A stretch of DNA of 64,000 nt from Poritiphilus sp965212595 (GTDB lineage: Bacteria > Bacteroidota > Bacteroidia > Flavobacteriales > Flavobacteriaceae), in assembly GCA_965212595.1 (NCBI GenBank), contig CBDBVE010000020.1:62001-126000 (forward strand), in the 5' to 3' direction. This document shows positions 52,840 to 62,508 of the stretch, piece by piece. How positions within the stretch are numbered: the first letter of the stretch is position 1; the number at the start of each line of letters is the position of its first letter. The translations under genes were made by a program, and so were the position numbers. The notes beneath the pieces are model-generated. The model saw only the letters and a list, made by a program, of their open reading frames with translations. It searched no databases and was not told the DNA's origin.

Positions 52840-53307
52840 ATGAGAACTACACTTATTCTCCTTTTAGCCTTTTCGGGCTTCTTTGCGGTCAATGCCCAGG
52901 AACATTCTGAAGATGTCGCGGGAGTAAAGGCCGCATGTATGGATTACATCAATACCTTTTACAATGCAGACACTACACTGGCTTATAAGAGTGTCCACAA
53001 AAGCTTGCGGAAAACAGGTTTCTACTTTTCCGAAGAAGATGACAAATATTCAGAACAGTTAGAAATGCCTTTTGACAAACTCATCGCCCTTGCAAAACGA
53101 TGGAATGCCAAAGGAGATCGTGCCGACGCCTCTTCACCTAAAAGCGTTGAGGTTTTTGAGGTATCAGACAAAACCGCGATTGCCAAAGTAACCGCGGTCT
53201 GGGGAATAGACTATATGAGCCTTATGAAGATGGGCAATCAATGGATGATCGTCAATGTACTTTGGCAATCCCCTCCAAAATTTTCTGTAGCCAATCCTTC
53301 GCGTTAA
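52840..53307 (+). CDS. exported NTF2-like protein
   Basis: 155 residues with signal peptide ending near NAQ. Starts as AGVKAACMDYINTFYNADTTLAYKSVHKSLRKTGF and ends MSLMKMGNQWMIVNVLWQ, the lumazine-binding-type NTF2 fold seen in other exported Bacteroidota proteins. Function unknown. It is convergent with the TonB-dependent receptor and their last four bases overlap. Confidence 0.75.
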   Translation: MRTTLILLLAFSGFFAVNAQEHSEDVAGVKAACMDYINTFYNADTTLAYKSVHKSLRKTGFYFSEEDDKYSEQLEMPFDKLIALAKRWNAKGDRADASSPKSVEVFEVSDKTAIAKVTAVWGIDYMSLMKMGNQWMIVNVLWQSPPKFSVANPSR

Positions 53308-55535
53308 AAGCTTACAGACAGTTTTCCTCTTACAAAAAAGGGCGTCCCTGGCGTAAAATGAATTTCTTCAAAGGAAGTCGGTTCGTTAAATAACCGACTT
53401 TCAGTGGCGAACTGTGTTTCATTCCATTCAGTGTCAAAAAGGTTTTCTACTATTATTCCTAAAGTCCAGTTCTTTAGATTGTAGTTGAGATTAAGGTCCG
53501 ATACAAAATAGCCTTCGGCCACAATTGAATTGTCTTCATTAGCAGGCCTGTCTTTAATATATCGATAATTAATACCGCCATCAAAATTTCCAAGTCCTCT
53601 AAATGAAAATCCACCCGTTGACGTTAAATCTGGCGCCAGCGGAATATAATCCTGGCCCTCTGGTTCTTCTGTACTACGCGCATAGGTATAATTTACATCT
53701 CCATTAAAATAGAGCCAATCTGTAATTTGATAGCGCATACCAAAATCGACACCGAGTCTCCTTGTTTTTCCACTTGGCTCAACGATTGCTTCGTCTCCTA
53801 CATATACAAACTCTTGCTCAAGAAATAAAGACCAAAATGCTGCATTCAATACCAGACGTTTTACTGGCTTGAAAACACCTCCTAAGTCAAAACCAAGGGC
53901 TCCAGGAAGAATTTCTTCCCCGCTATTGGCCACAACCACTCTGGTATCATTAGAGTGGAAGCCATAACCTGTCTTTGCAAAAAGCTGCGCATTCTCAGAA
54001 GCGCTGTAAATTACATTCAGTTTTGGACCAAAAAAAGCTTTGCTTTCACTTAAGCTTGTATACACATCAGGTAAGAGGTCTTGATAATCATATCTGAAAA
54101 AATCGAGTCGAAGCCCTGGATTTAGAGACCATTTGCCCTTCTTAAAGGTTGCCTGCATGAAGCCGTAGGCATTTAACTCGTCTACATTGCCAAAAGCGAG
54201 CCGCTCTAGTAAGGTACTGCGATTCTGAGTTCTGGATAACTGTACGTCGTTCACATCATCGTACCTAAAACCTATCCCTGCCTCATAATTTAGTTGAGAA
54301 CTGTGATCTTCCAAATGAAAAGACCTATCGTATTTAGTTTCCGCCCCAATAATCAAACGATCTTCCTTCTGCCTTATCTGGTCTGCATTTACCGGATTTT
54401 GCAGGAAGAAAGTGAAGTTAGAAAACAACTCAAAATCATAGGCGCTGATAAAGGCGTTAGATTGTATTCTTTGATGCTCGTCTATCTGCTTGCTGTGATT
54501 TACCCACAAATTAGATCTACTTGTATTTCCTCCTTCGGTATCATCAATAGCTCCAAAACGACCTATGAGCCCTTGATCTACAGCTCTTTGTGGGATTTGA
54601 CCGGAAGCGTCCCATTTACTTTGAAAATGCGATATGGAAATGCTTAGTTTTTCATCCTCCCGGTTGTTAAAATTGTAGCGCCCCATAAAGTTTAGGCGAT
54701 TGAAGTTCTGAGGAGATTCAAACACGCCGTCGGTCAGTACAAATTCTGAAGCAATATAAGCGTTGCTTTTATCGCCCTCGGTGATCTTCAACATACTAAG
54801 AGCCCTAAGGGTGTTAAATTGTCCAGCCTCAAGGGATATTAAATTGTCGCTAATGGTTTCTTTGGTTTGCAACCCTATATAACCGGCCGTATTGAAATTG
54901 CCTTTATTCGCATAGTAGGGCCCTTTGCCAAAGTCAATACTTTCTATTGTTTCGGGAATGATAAAATGCATGTCAGCATAACCCTGGCCGTGTGCATGCG
55001 AGACCATATTTACAGGCATACCATCGACCTTGATCGCAATATCCGTTCCGTGATCAATATCAAAACCTCTGAGAAAAATTTGCTCCGCTTTACCTCCCCC
55101 GGCATGCTGGCCGATTATAAGGCCCGGAATTTTTCTTAGGATTTCCTGTGAAGACTTAACCGGATTGGCCTTCACATCGAGGTTCACCAGATTACTAAGT
55201 ACATTCACTTTAGAAACCAAAACTACCTGATCCAGTGATACAGCAGACTCTTTCAGAATCACCGTAATTGTAGCATCAAGTTGTCCTTCGGTAATTTTAA
55301 TCTCCTGGTTTTCGTAACCCAGGCTGTAAAAAAAGATAATGTCACCCACGGAGATATCATCAAGTTCAAAATACCCGGAAATGTTTGAATAGGTATAACC
55401 ACCAGTGGTTTTATTATAAACACCTACCCCTTCTAAGGGTACATTATCTTCTGAAACTATGGTCCCGTTTAGTTCGTGGGCATAACCGTACCCAAAAAAA
55501 ACAAGGCCAAAAACATATAGTATAAACTTCTTCAT
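53304..55535 (-). CDS. TonB-dependent outer-membrane receptor
   Basis: 743 residues. Signal peptide ends at about residue 18. A carboxypeptidase-regulatory-like domain (GTIVSEDNVPLEGVGVYNKT) covers about 20-105, then the plug (IPGLIIGQHAGGGKAEQIFLRG, FDIDHGTDIAIKVDGMPVN), an HAHGQGYADMHFIIPE loop, and a 22-strand barrel ending LSVSF. The HAHGQGYADMHFIIPE loop is His-rich and is found in receptors linked with metal or small-chelate uptake, which is not proven here. It is 158 bases downstream of the His-rich gene of the NRPS operon on the same strand, so the receptor probably takes up the product of that locus. Confidence 0.85.
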   Translation of the reverse strand: MKKFILYVFGLVFFGYGYAHELNGTIVSEDNVPLEGVGVYNKTTGGYTYSNISGYFELDDISVGDIIFFYSLGYENQEIKITEGQLDATITVILKESAVSLDQVVLVSKVNVLSNLVNLDVKANPVKSSQEILRKIPGLIIGQHAGGGKAEQIFLRGFDIDHGTDIAIKVDGMPVNMVSHAHGQGYADMHFIIPETIESIDFGKGPYYANKGNFNTAGYIGLQTKETISDNLISLEAGQFNTLRALSMLKITEGDKSNAYIASEFVLTDGVFESPQNFNRLNFMGRYNFNNREDEKLSISISHFQSKWDASGQIPQRAVDQGLIGRFGAIDDTEGGNTSRSNLWVNHSKQIDEHQRIQSNAFISAYDFELFSNFTFFLQNPVNADQIRQKEDRLIIGAETKYDRSFHLEDHSSQLNYEAGIGFRYDDVNDVQLSRTQNRSTLLERLAFGNVDELNAYGFMQATFKKGKWSLNPGLRLDFFRYDYQDLLPDVYTSLSESKAFFGPKLNVIYSASENAQLFAKTGYGFHSNDTRVVVANSGEEILPGALGFDLGGVFKPVKRLVLNAAFWSLFLEQEFVYVGDEAIVEPSGKTRRLGVDFGMRYQITDWLYFNGDVNYTYARSTEEPEGQDYIPLAPDLTSTGGFSFRGLGNFDGGINYRYIKDRPANEDNSIVAEGYFVSDLNLNYNLKNWTLGIIVENLFDTEWNETQFATESRLFNEPTSFEEIHFTPGTPFFVRGKLSVSF

Positions 55536-55693
55536 TGTTGCAAGGTTTTTTGGTTCGCCTTTTCAAAAACTATTAGAGCAATGACAGGCCAAACCTATTT
55601 TAATAAAATACTTAGGAAGTAAGTACAGTTTGGGGGTTTACAGCAGCTGCCAATCAAACTTTTGATTCGCCTGCCTGCAAAGGAGAAGTTCGC

Positions 55694-56164
55694 TTATATG
55701 GGTGGTGAGTAAAGGATTCTAGGATGTCCTTTTAATAATTTTTTATTTCTATAATGCGTGTTATATTCCAGATCGTTCTTAGTAAATGAAATCAGAAAAT
55801 ATGAGGTGTTATTTAGATGCTTATCAATCTTGGTAACAGACAGGCCTCTCTCCTCTGGAAATTGCTCGTGCTGGTTAGTGCTCTCTAACAGGTTCTGAAC
55901 AAATTCAATAAGGGCGTGTTCATGATCCGTTTCATTAGTGGCATTAGTATGATCCTGATGTACTTTGAGCGAATGGTCGTTGTGGGGCGAAGCATGTGAA
56001 ATAAGGAAATTTGGCGCCTGAAGCTCATGAGAAAGGCTATGCATAATGTTCCCTATCTGATCATTTAAAGGACTTAAAACGTAGCATAAAGACATAAGTA
56101 CGGCCACCCACTTAATTAAAAGTTGCCTGGTCTCCCCGCTTGTATTTATATACTCCTTTTTCAC
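55694..56164 (-). CDS. histidine-rich membrane-anchored protein in the NRPS operon
   Basis: 156 residues. One hydrophobic segment (residues about 18-36), then a His-rich section: HSLSHELQAP, HASPHNDHSLKVHQDHTN, TDHEHALIEF and NQHEQFPEE. No family recognised. The density of His and acidic residues suggests metal (Zn, Ni, Co or Cu) binding in the periplasm. It starts 6 bases after the NRPS stop and precedes the TonB receptor gene, so it belongs to the same system. Confidence 0.7.
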   Translation of the reverse strand: MKKEYINTSGETRQLLIKWVAVLMSLCYVLSPLNDQIGNIMHSLSHELQAPNFLISHASPHNDHSLKVHQDHTNATNETDHEHALIEFVQNLLESTNQHEQFPEERGLSVTKIDKHLNNTSYFLISFTKNDLEYNTHYRNKKLLKGHPRILYSPPI

Positions 56165-56170
56165 TCTTAC

Positions 56171-59100
56171 TTATTGCTGTTTTTCAAGAATTTCGGTTAA
56201 GGTTGTTTCAATGAATTTGGCATACTCCTCAATCGTAGGCAATTCGAAAATCTTATTCAAAGGGAAATTCATTTCAAGTTCCTCATTGATTCTAGTCGTA
56301 ACCCTGATTGCCGCCAAAGAATGACCTCCCAGGGCAATGAAATTGTCTAATATCCCTACTTTTTTAAGCTGTAATACTTCTTTCCAAATGCGTTCTACTA
56401 ACTCTTCAATTTCATTGGTGGGCTCCTTATAAGGCGTTTCCAATTCTAGCTGGATGTGGCTTAAGCTTTTCAAAGCCAATTTATCTACCTTACCATTGGA
56501 GGTCAGCGGGAGTTGTTCTAAACGCTTGAAAACCGATGGAATCATATAGTCTGGCAACTTTGTTGATAGATACTTTCGCAGATCCATGGTAGGGATCTTA
56601 GTTTTAGAAGCATAATATCCCACCAGTTTTTCTCTGTCTTTCAACTGGTCTGAGTTTTCCTTGTACCCTATTTCAGCCATAATCCGTCGCACTTCAGTTT
56701 CATCAATGTATTCATTGATCTCCTCTAAGGTTTCTTCCCTGGTCTTATGGCCTAGGCGAACATCCCAGCTATATGGAAATGAATAATTGCTATATCCTTT
56801 TTCTTTCTTATGTACGTAGATACCAACCTGGTTTATAAGGCAATTGGTAGATCGCCCCGTATCTGTGGGCCGTTCCCAGCCAACCTTTTCTTTTAAAAAA
56901 CGAAGCATTTCACCCAGACTAACCGCGCTGTAACGGTAGAAATCTACGAATTGAACTTTTTCAAAAGTTTCGGGTTTATTAAACATCGACACGTCTAAAA
57001 GTTGTTTTACCGCATCCTCCTCCTGGTGGTAAAGCTTACGAGCCTCCAAAATGGTATCGTCTATTGATGAGGTATCCACACGCTTATCCCAAAACAGTTC
57101 CTCGGTTAAGCGAGTTTCAAAAAACTGCCCCCGTGACAGGCCGGTAACAATAAACGGAATTTTTCGCTCTAGCGCTATCTTGGTGCTTAGCGTATAAATG
57201 GCCTTAAAACAACCATTGCAAACATTAGAATGCCGGTGCAAGCTATCTACGAAAATTTCATTCATATGAACAGTGTTCCCGTAAATATGGTCTACACCGA
57301 GCTTTTTAACAATTTTGTCAATATTGGCCTTTGCCTGATCTGATATATAACCGTTGTCAAAGGTATAAGCCAGCACTTTTAAGCCCATACTTACGAGTTT
57401 GGCCAAAATATAGGTACTGTCTTTCCCCCCACTCAGCAAGGAAAGGCAATCATAGGAGGTGTCTGAGCTGTTTGCTGCCTGAAGTAGCGATTTTAAATCT
57501 TCCTCTGTTTTGAAATACTTATTGGCTTCATCTTTATAACCTTCAAAAGCGTTGCATAGATGGCATACCCCCTCATCATCAAAATCGGTATTTGGAAAAT
57601 TACTGGGAAGGCCACACTTACTGCAATTAATCACCTCGCTCTCGGCTGTTTCCTTTTTAGGATCTATCACTACTACCGCCGCATTGTCTATTTTCGGATG
57701 ATCGTTGATATTAACTTCAATATCTGAGAGTTCTATTCTAAAGCCGTTGAGCTTTATCTGATCGTCTTTTCTTCCTAAAAACTCTAGTTCGTTTTGGGAG
57801 TTCCATCGCGCCAAATCTCCGGTCTTATAGAGTTTTGAGCCTTTAAAAAAGGGATTTTCAATAAACTTCTCAGCTGAAAGTTGAGGATTATTAACGTAGC
57901 CATTGGCAAGTCCATATCCGCCTAAATACAACTCACCTACTACTCCCATGGGTGTTAAATTCAGTTTGCTGTCCAGAACAAGCGCAGACATATTATCAAT
58001 AGGTTTACCAATGGGAACAGAAGTACCTTTATAGGCTCCATTTTTGTCTCTATACTGCGATACTACACAACCTACCGTAGCTTCGGTTGGGCCATATTCA
58101 TTAAAAATGCGAAGTTTTCCTCCAAGCGCCTGCTGTATTTTTTCCGCCATGCGAAGCTTAAAGTCCTCTCCACCTACAATCATGGTTTCAATTTTTGAGG
58201 TGGAAAGATCACGGCTTTGCAGCAGTACCAAATGCGATGGAGTTAACTTGATGGCATTTACTTTGTTATCTGTAATCACCTGTATGAGCGACATATCAGG
58301 CCCAATTTCGCTCTCTTTGTAAATTATTATTTCCCCAGCCGTTAGTAAGGGCAATAATGTTGAGGTGATGGTGAGGTCAAAACCTATTGACGTGAAAAAT
58401 GGAAAAGTCAAAGGCATTTGCGTGCTGTAAAATGTCTTTGCCCATTCCAGGTAATTGCTCAAAGCGAGCTGAGAGATCATCACTCCTTTTGGGTTACCTG
58501 TAGATCCGGAAGTATACAGAATATAAGAAATCGAATCCTTAGAAGGCCAGCTACCATCTAGATTGTGATCATCTTTAGCTGCGGGAGGTAGATTTTCGAC
58601 AGCCAGCTCGAATACCGGTACAGCCTCCTGCTCCATTTTCATACTTAGGCGCTTATCTGTAAGAACTATATCGCAGTCTGAATTTTCTATAATATAAGAC
58701 AACCTGTTTAGTGGTAAATCTGAAGGCATCGGTACAAATGTGGCATGCAATTTCATTACTGCAAGCAGGCTAACAATGTATTCCGGGCTCCGATAGAAAT
58801 GGAGTCCAACCCTTGCTCCTTCTCCAATACCATGGTCTTTTAGTTGTGAAACAAGTGCCACCACTTTTTCCTCTAGGTCTACATAGGTCCATGTTTCTTC
58901 TCCAAATCGCATCGCCACGGCTTCTGGAGAATTTATGGCCATCTTACTAAAATTTTCAATCACCGAAACGTATTCAGTCTGCTTCAGGTTTGGATTAAGA
59001 AGTTTTTCTTTTTCACTTTCACCAGACAATTCAGGGATAGGAATATGAGTTTCCAGATCGTTTAGCAAAGCGTCTAGCAAGTTCAGAAAATGCTGGCTAA

Positions 59101-60310
59101 CGTTTTGTCTTAATGTAGTGTCAAAAGTCTGATGATTTAAGTCTAGCAGGACTTCAATTTCCCCTGTTTTGTCAAAATCAACGATATGGCAGCGTAGCTG
59201 GTGGGTTTCATCCATATGGCCAGGATGAATCCACTTGGTTGTTGTCTCAAGGCCATTAAATTTGCCAAAACCTGTATGAATGTAATTAATTATCGTATTG
59301 AAACTTCGTCGTATCTCAGCGGTACTTTGCGTTTGTTGGCTGTATTTTAAATACGCATTGATCTCGAGATTATTACGCTTTAAAACAGATAGGAAAGAAT
59401 CGCTGTCATTTAACTCTGTAACAAGCGGAAAGAACTCAATAAAATAACCTAATGTTTTTTGAAAACGTCGGGGACCTCTGTTATGAGAAGGGCTCCCGAT
59501 GGCCAGTTTATTTTGTCCACTCACACGGTAGATCAACACAGAGAGTAAACTTGAAAAAATATTGAAAAAAGTCAATGTTTCTGTCCAGCTTCTAATCCTG
59601 GGGTCTTTCGCTAAGGCTCGCAAACGTTCTACCCGCTCTTTGCCAAGGCGAAGGGCTACTCTGCTGGTTTCTGTGATATTCTCATTTGTAGTTTTGCCAT
59701 ATAATATGGGCGGTTCTTCAAGACCATTTAATTTCTCTAACCAATAATCTTTAGCCTCTTTGCTATCTGCTTCGATTTCTCCGTTTAGCCTTGCATCCAG
59801 GAACTCGGAATACTGCGAAACTTCGGTTTTTGCTATAGTATCGCCCTTTAAAAGAGAACCGTAGAAGTTTCCCATAGAATCAAATACGGAAGTAAGAGAA
59901 ACTGCGTCGGTGATTAAGTGATGCATGTTTAAGTACCATACATACTGCCCCTTTGCCTTTTTTAAAAGAACAGTATCAAAGGCACAATTTTCTATAGTTA
60001 AACTTCTTTGACTTCTTTCTCTTATCCATTCTTCGAACGCACTTTCCTCAAGAGTTGAAAGGTCTATGCAGTCCAATTGAAAGCTTAAGGTAGGGAGTAC
60101 TTCCTGAAAAGGAATCCCGTCTTCTTCCAAAAAGACGGTCCTCAATACATCATTCTGGCTTATCAATTCTTTGAAGGCTTCTTTAAATAAGTGAATATAA
60201 ATCTCTCCCTGAATAGTAAAGGTATACACCGTATTGTGCAAAGGAACACCTGGGTGCATCTTTTGACCAGACCAAAGTGAAAGTTGGCTAGAAGTTAGGG
60301 CTCTTTTCAT
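56171..60310 (-). CDS. nonribosomal peptide synthetase, C-A-PCP with an ATP-pyrophosphatase domain inserted in the A domain
   Basis: 1379 residues. Condensation domain 1-430 with HHLITDA at 130-136 (D-A where D-G is usual). Adenylation domain: A3 LYTSGSTGNPKG at 598-609, FD at 644-645, A5 NEYGPTEATVG at 738-748, A7 YKTGDLARW at 828-836, A8 GRKDDQIKLNGFRIEL at 846-861. Between A8 and A10 about 330 residues are inserted: paired CxxC at 896-899 and 916-919, PP-loop SGGKDST at 960-966, CNGC at 1031-1034 and Cys1157, matching an AANH/N-acetyl sugar amidotransferase-like ATP pyrophosphatase. A10 NGKVDKLAL is at 1272-1280 (Lys1274). PCP Ser1331 in LGGHSL. No thioesterase. It presumably activates, modifies and condenses one amino acid. 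Confidence 0.9.
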   Translation of the reverse strand: MKRALTSSQLSLWSGQKMHPGVPLHNTVYTFTIQGEIYIHLFKEAFKELISQNDVLRTVFLEEDGIPFQEVLPTLSFQLDCIDLSTLEESAFEEWIRERSQRSLTIENCAFDTVLLKKAKGQYVWYLNMHHLITDAVSLTSVFDSMGNFYGSLLKGDTIAKTEVSQYSEFLDARLNGEIEADSKEAKDYWLEKLNGLEEPPILYGKTTNENITETSRVALRLGKERVERLRALAKDPRIRSWTETLTFFNIFSSLLSVLIYRVSGQNKLAIGSPSHNRGPRRFQKTLGYFIEFFPLVTELNDSDSFLSVLKRNNLEINAYLKYSQQTQSTAEIRRSFNTIINYIHTGFGKFNGLETTTKWIHPGHMDETHQLRCHIVDFDKTGEIEVLLDLNHQTFDTTLRQNVSQHFLNLLDALLNDLETHIPIPELSGESEKEKLLNPNLKQTEYVSVIENFSKMAINSPEAVAMRFGEETWTYVDLEEKVVALVSQLKDHGIGEGARVGLHFYRSPEYIVSLLAVMKLHATFVPMPSDLPLNRLSYIIENSDCDIVLTDKRLSMKMEQEAVPVFELAVENLPPAAKDDHNLDGSWPSKDSISYILYTSGSTGNPKGVMISQLALSNYLEWAKTFYSTQMPLTFPFFTSIGFDLTITSTLLPLLTAGEIIIYKESEIGPDMSLIQVITDNKVNAIKLTPSHLVLLQSRDLSTSKIETMIVGGEDFKLRMAEKIQQALGGKLRIFNEYGPTEATVGCVVSQYRDKNGAYKGTSVPIGKPIDNMSALVLDSKLNLTPMGVVGELYLGGYGLANGYVNNPQLSAEKFIENPFFKGSKLYKTGDLARWNSQNELEFLGRKDDQIKLNGFRIELSDIEVNINDHPKIDNAAVVVIDPKKETAESEVINCSKCGLPSNFPNTDFDDEGVCHLCNAFEGYKDEANKYFKTEEDLKSLLQAANSSDTSYDCLSLLSGGKDSTYILAKLVSMGLKVLAYTFDNGYISDQAKANIDKIVKKLGVDHIYGNTVHMNEIFVDSLHRHSNVCNGCFKAIYTLSTKIALERKIPFIVTGLSRGQFFETRLTEELFWDKRVDTSSIDDTILEARKLYHQEEDAVKQLLDVSMFNKPETFEKVQFVDFYRYSAVSLGEMLRFLKEKVGWERPTDTGRSTNCLINQVGIYVHKKEKGYSNYSFPYSWDVRLGHKTREETLEEINEYIDETEVRRIMAEIGYKENSDQLKDREKLVGYYASKTKIPTMDLRKYLSTKLPDYMIPSVFKRLEQLPLTSNGKVDKLALKSLSHIQLELETPYKEPTNEIEELVERIWKEVLQLKKVGILDNFIALGGHSLAAIRVTTRINEELEMNFPLNKIFELPTIEEYAKFIETTLTEILEKQQ

Positions 60311-60340
60311 ATAATGTGTTCAGTTAGGTAGCTTCGGTAC

Positions 60341-60580
60341 CTACTGAGATTTTAACTGTGTTAAAAAAGTGCTGATGTTTTTTACCGTCATAAAATTTTC
60401 TACAGTGATATCGCCAGGGTTAATTTTTACTTCAAATTCTCCTTCCAGATACACCACCAATTTCATCATGCCTACAGAGTCGATAATACCACTCCCCAAC
60501 AAATCCTCATCAAGATCTATTTCGTCGAGGGGTTCATTAGATACTTCATTTTGTATGTATGCGATTATCTTCTGATTCAT
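60341..60580 (-). CDS. free-standing acyl/peptidyl carrier protein
   Basis: 79 residues. The phosphopantetheine site is Ser35 in GSGIIDSVGMMKL, within a four-helix carrier fold rich in acidic residues (LDEIDLDEDLL). Its start overlaps the stop of the adenylation enzyme gene by 4 bases (60577-60580), so the two are translated together and the carrier is probably loaded by that enzyme. The product may be a starter or amino-acyl unit for the adjoining C-A-PCP synthetase. Confidence 0.9.
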   Translation of the reverse strand: MNQKIIAYIQNEVSNEPLDEIDLDEDLLGSGIIDSVGMMKLVVYLEGEFEVKINPGDITVENFMTVKNISTFLTQLKSQ

Positions 60581-62148
60581 GATATACTCGTTTCCAACAT
60601 TTTCACAATTTCATTCCTGTCTATCTTCCCGGATCCCGTCCGTGGAAAATCTTCCATTATTCTTAGGGTTTTTGGAATTGAGTAGCCTGGTATATACGCT
60701 TTGCAAAATGTTTGGAGTTCTTCAGGATTTATGGAGGCTCCGGCCACTAAACGCACAACGGCCTCTAACTCCTGCTCATCATCTTCTTTATTAATCAGGA
60801 CCACAGCAGCTTCCTCCACATTTTCATTTCGTAAAAGTGTCACTTCAATTTCGTCTAATTCTATTCTATAACCTCTTAGCTTTATTTGCCTATCATTTCT
60901 ACCCAGGAACATTAGTTCACTTTTTTCATTTTCCTTTACCAGGTCTCCTGTTCTGTAATAGGTATGTTCATATCCTGCAGCCTGTTTTAACTTAAAGAAA
61001 GACTTTGCTGTTAAGGCTTCATTGTTCCAATATCCCGCCATTAGAGTAGCCGTACGTACTACCAGTTCTCCAGCTTCTCCCTGGGCTACTTCATTATCAT
61101 TTTTGTCTAGTATTTTGTATTCTGTATTTCCCCAGGCATTTCCGATAGGTACGGCTTGGTTTTCGTCCGGTGGCTCCGGAAGAATATAATAGGTGCAAGC
61201 CACAGTTTCGGCGGGGCCGTATAAGTTATTGAATTGGGCATGAGGCCATTTTAGCATTAGTGCCCTTAAATGTTTTACCGGAAAAACTTCTCCGATAAAA
61301 AGTACCCAACGGACACAACTGAAATCATGCTTGTCAATATCGCCATGCAGTAATACCTGTACCAAAGTAAGGGGTACAGAATACCATACGCTGATTTTCT
61401 CTTTTACTACCAGGGCCGAAAGGCTAGCCGGTAGTTGTAAATGGGCATCTGGTATAATGATCGTAGTTGCACCAACCATTGGCGCAGCAAAATACCCAAA
61501 AGTTGAAGGATCAAAATGTAAGGGGGCAAAATTACCTACCCGGTCTTCACTCGTAAAATCATGTAGATCAGCTGCAAGCTTTGCCAAACTTAAGCCACTG
61601 TAATGCGTATGCATAATGCCTTTTGGAACTCCAGTAGAACCCGAGGTATATAAAATAAATGCCAGGTCCTGCTCTAAAATCGCAGGGGGGCTAAAATCTT
61701 CTAAGGTTCTTTTGAAAACCGCCTCCCAGGAAGCGGTAGTAATTCCAATACTATCTTCCAAACCAACAACAGACCTCAAAAAGGGTGCCTTTGCTGTAAT
61801 AGATTTTATTTTCTTCTTTTGAGATGGGATGGTCAGTAAATGTGCTATACCACAATCTTCCATTATTGCCACAATTCTATTGATCGGCATAAATGGATTG
61901 ATAGGAACAAAGACCCCTCCAGATTTAAAAGTACCATGAACTGCCGTAGCCGTGTCTAAACAACGATTCATAAGTATACCCACCCGGTCGCCTTTTTGCA
62001 AACCTGCATTAATCAGGTAGTCTGCAAGCTGCTTAGACTGAACATCAAGTTCAGAATAAGTTACCGAGTCATCTAAACATCTAAAAGCCTCCTTCTGTGG
62101 AAACCGAGCAGCCGACTGCTCAATGATTTGTGCCAGTGTATAAATCAT
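60577..62148 (-). CDS. stand-alone amino acid adenylation enzyme
   Basis: 523 residues. A3 ILYTSGSTGVPKG at 165-177, LHFDPSTFGYF at the position of the Asp that binds the amino group, A5 YGPAETVACTY, A7 YYRTGDLVKE, A8 GRNDRQIKLRGYRIELDEIE, and A10 PRTGSGKIDRNEI near the end. No carrier or condensation domain. Conserved Asp indicates an alpha-amino acid or Pro-like substrate. It probably loads the small carrier protein downstream. It overlaps the upstream 66-residue ORF by 4 bases. Confidence 0.9.
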   Translation of the reverse strand: MIYTLAQIIEQSAARFPQKEAFRCLDDSVTYSELDVQSKQLADYLINAGLQKGDRVGILMNRCLDTATAVHGTFKSGGVFVPINPFMPINRIVAIMEDCGIAHLLTIPSQKKKIKSITAKAPFLRSVVGLEDSIGITTASWEAVFKRTLEDFSPPAILEQDLAFILYTSGSTGVPKGIMHTHYSGLSLAKLAADLHDFTSEDRVGNFAPLHFDPSTFGYFAAPMVGATTIIIPDAHLQLPASLSALVVKEKISVWYSVPLTLVQVLLHGDIDKHDFSCVRWVLFIGEVFPVKHLRALMLKWPHAQFNNLYGPAETVACTYYILPEPPDENQAVPIGNAWGNTEYKILDKNDNEVAQGEAGELVVRTATLMAGYWNNEALTAKSFFKLKQAAGYEHTYYRTGDLVKENEKSELMFLGRNDRQIKLRGYRIELDEIEVTLLRNENVEEAAVVLINKEDDEQELEAVVRLVAGASINPEELQTFCKAYIPGYSIPKTLRIMEDFPRTGSGKIDRNEIVKMLETSIS

Positions 62149-62345
62149 TTAGTAGATAAGCTTCTTACAATAGTGTAAATTTCACCTTGTTTATATTGGG
62201 GTGTTAGCAGGTATAAAACCATGTGATAAAGGTAAAGCAAGAATCTAATGTTATCAAAACATGTAGGGTGTTTCTGAACCAGCAATTGCTCACGATCATC
62301 GAAAAAAAGGCCTATTTCCTCTATAATTGCTAAAAATATCGTCAT
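62145..62345 (-). CDS. small ORF at the head of the NRPS operon (66 residues)
   Basis: Begins MTIFLAIIEEIGLFFDDREQL and contains FLLYLYHMVLYLL; a moderately hydrophobic, perhaps amphipathic protein. Its TGA overlaps the ATG of the adenylation enzyme (ATGA), an arrangement that argues for real coupled translation. No family recognised. It may be a leader gene, or an assembly factor; the role is unknown. Confidence 0.45.
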   Translation of the reverse strand: MTIFLAIIEEIGLFFDDREQLLVQKHPTCFDNIRFLLYLYHMVLYLLTPQYKQGEIYTIVRSLSTK

Positions 62346-62508
62346 ATTTATAAAAAAAATGAGATCTCAGTAGTGTACTTAAATCGTATTCCTAATAAGG
62401 ATTCCAAGTTTTAGAATTCGTTGCGCCTGGCTGGCAAATTCTAAAAACTACTGTTGTTATCTAAGAGCATACCGACCACCAAATTGGTCTTTGTAAAAAC
62501 CGACTGTT
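62346..62508. promoter_or_regulatory. divergent promoter region of the NRPS and HupE operons
   Basis: 163 bases between oppositely transcribed genes, hence both promoters. A short palindrome with five-base arms ACCAA/TTGGT and a single central A at 62478-62488 is the only symmetric element and could be an operator. No consensus TTG/TAnnTTTG pair is clear. Metal-responsive Fur/Zur-like sites were looked for and not found. Confidence 0.4.
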
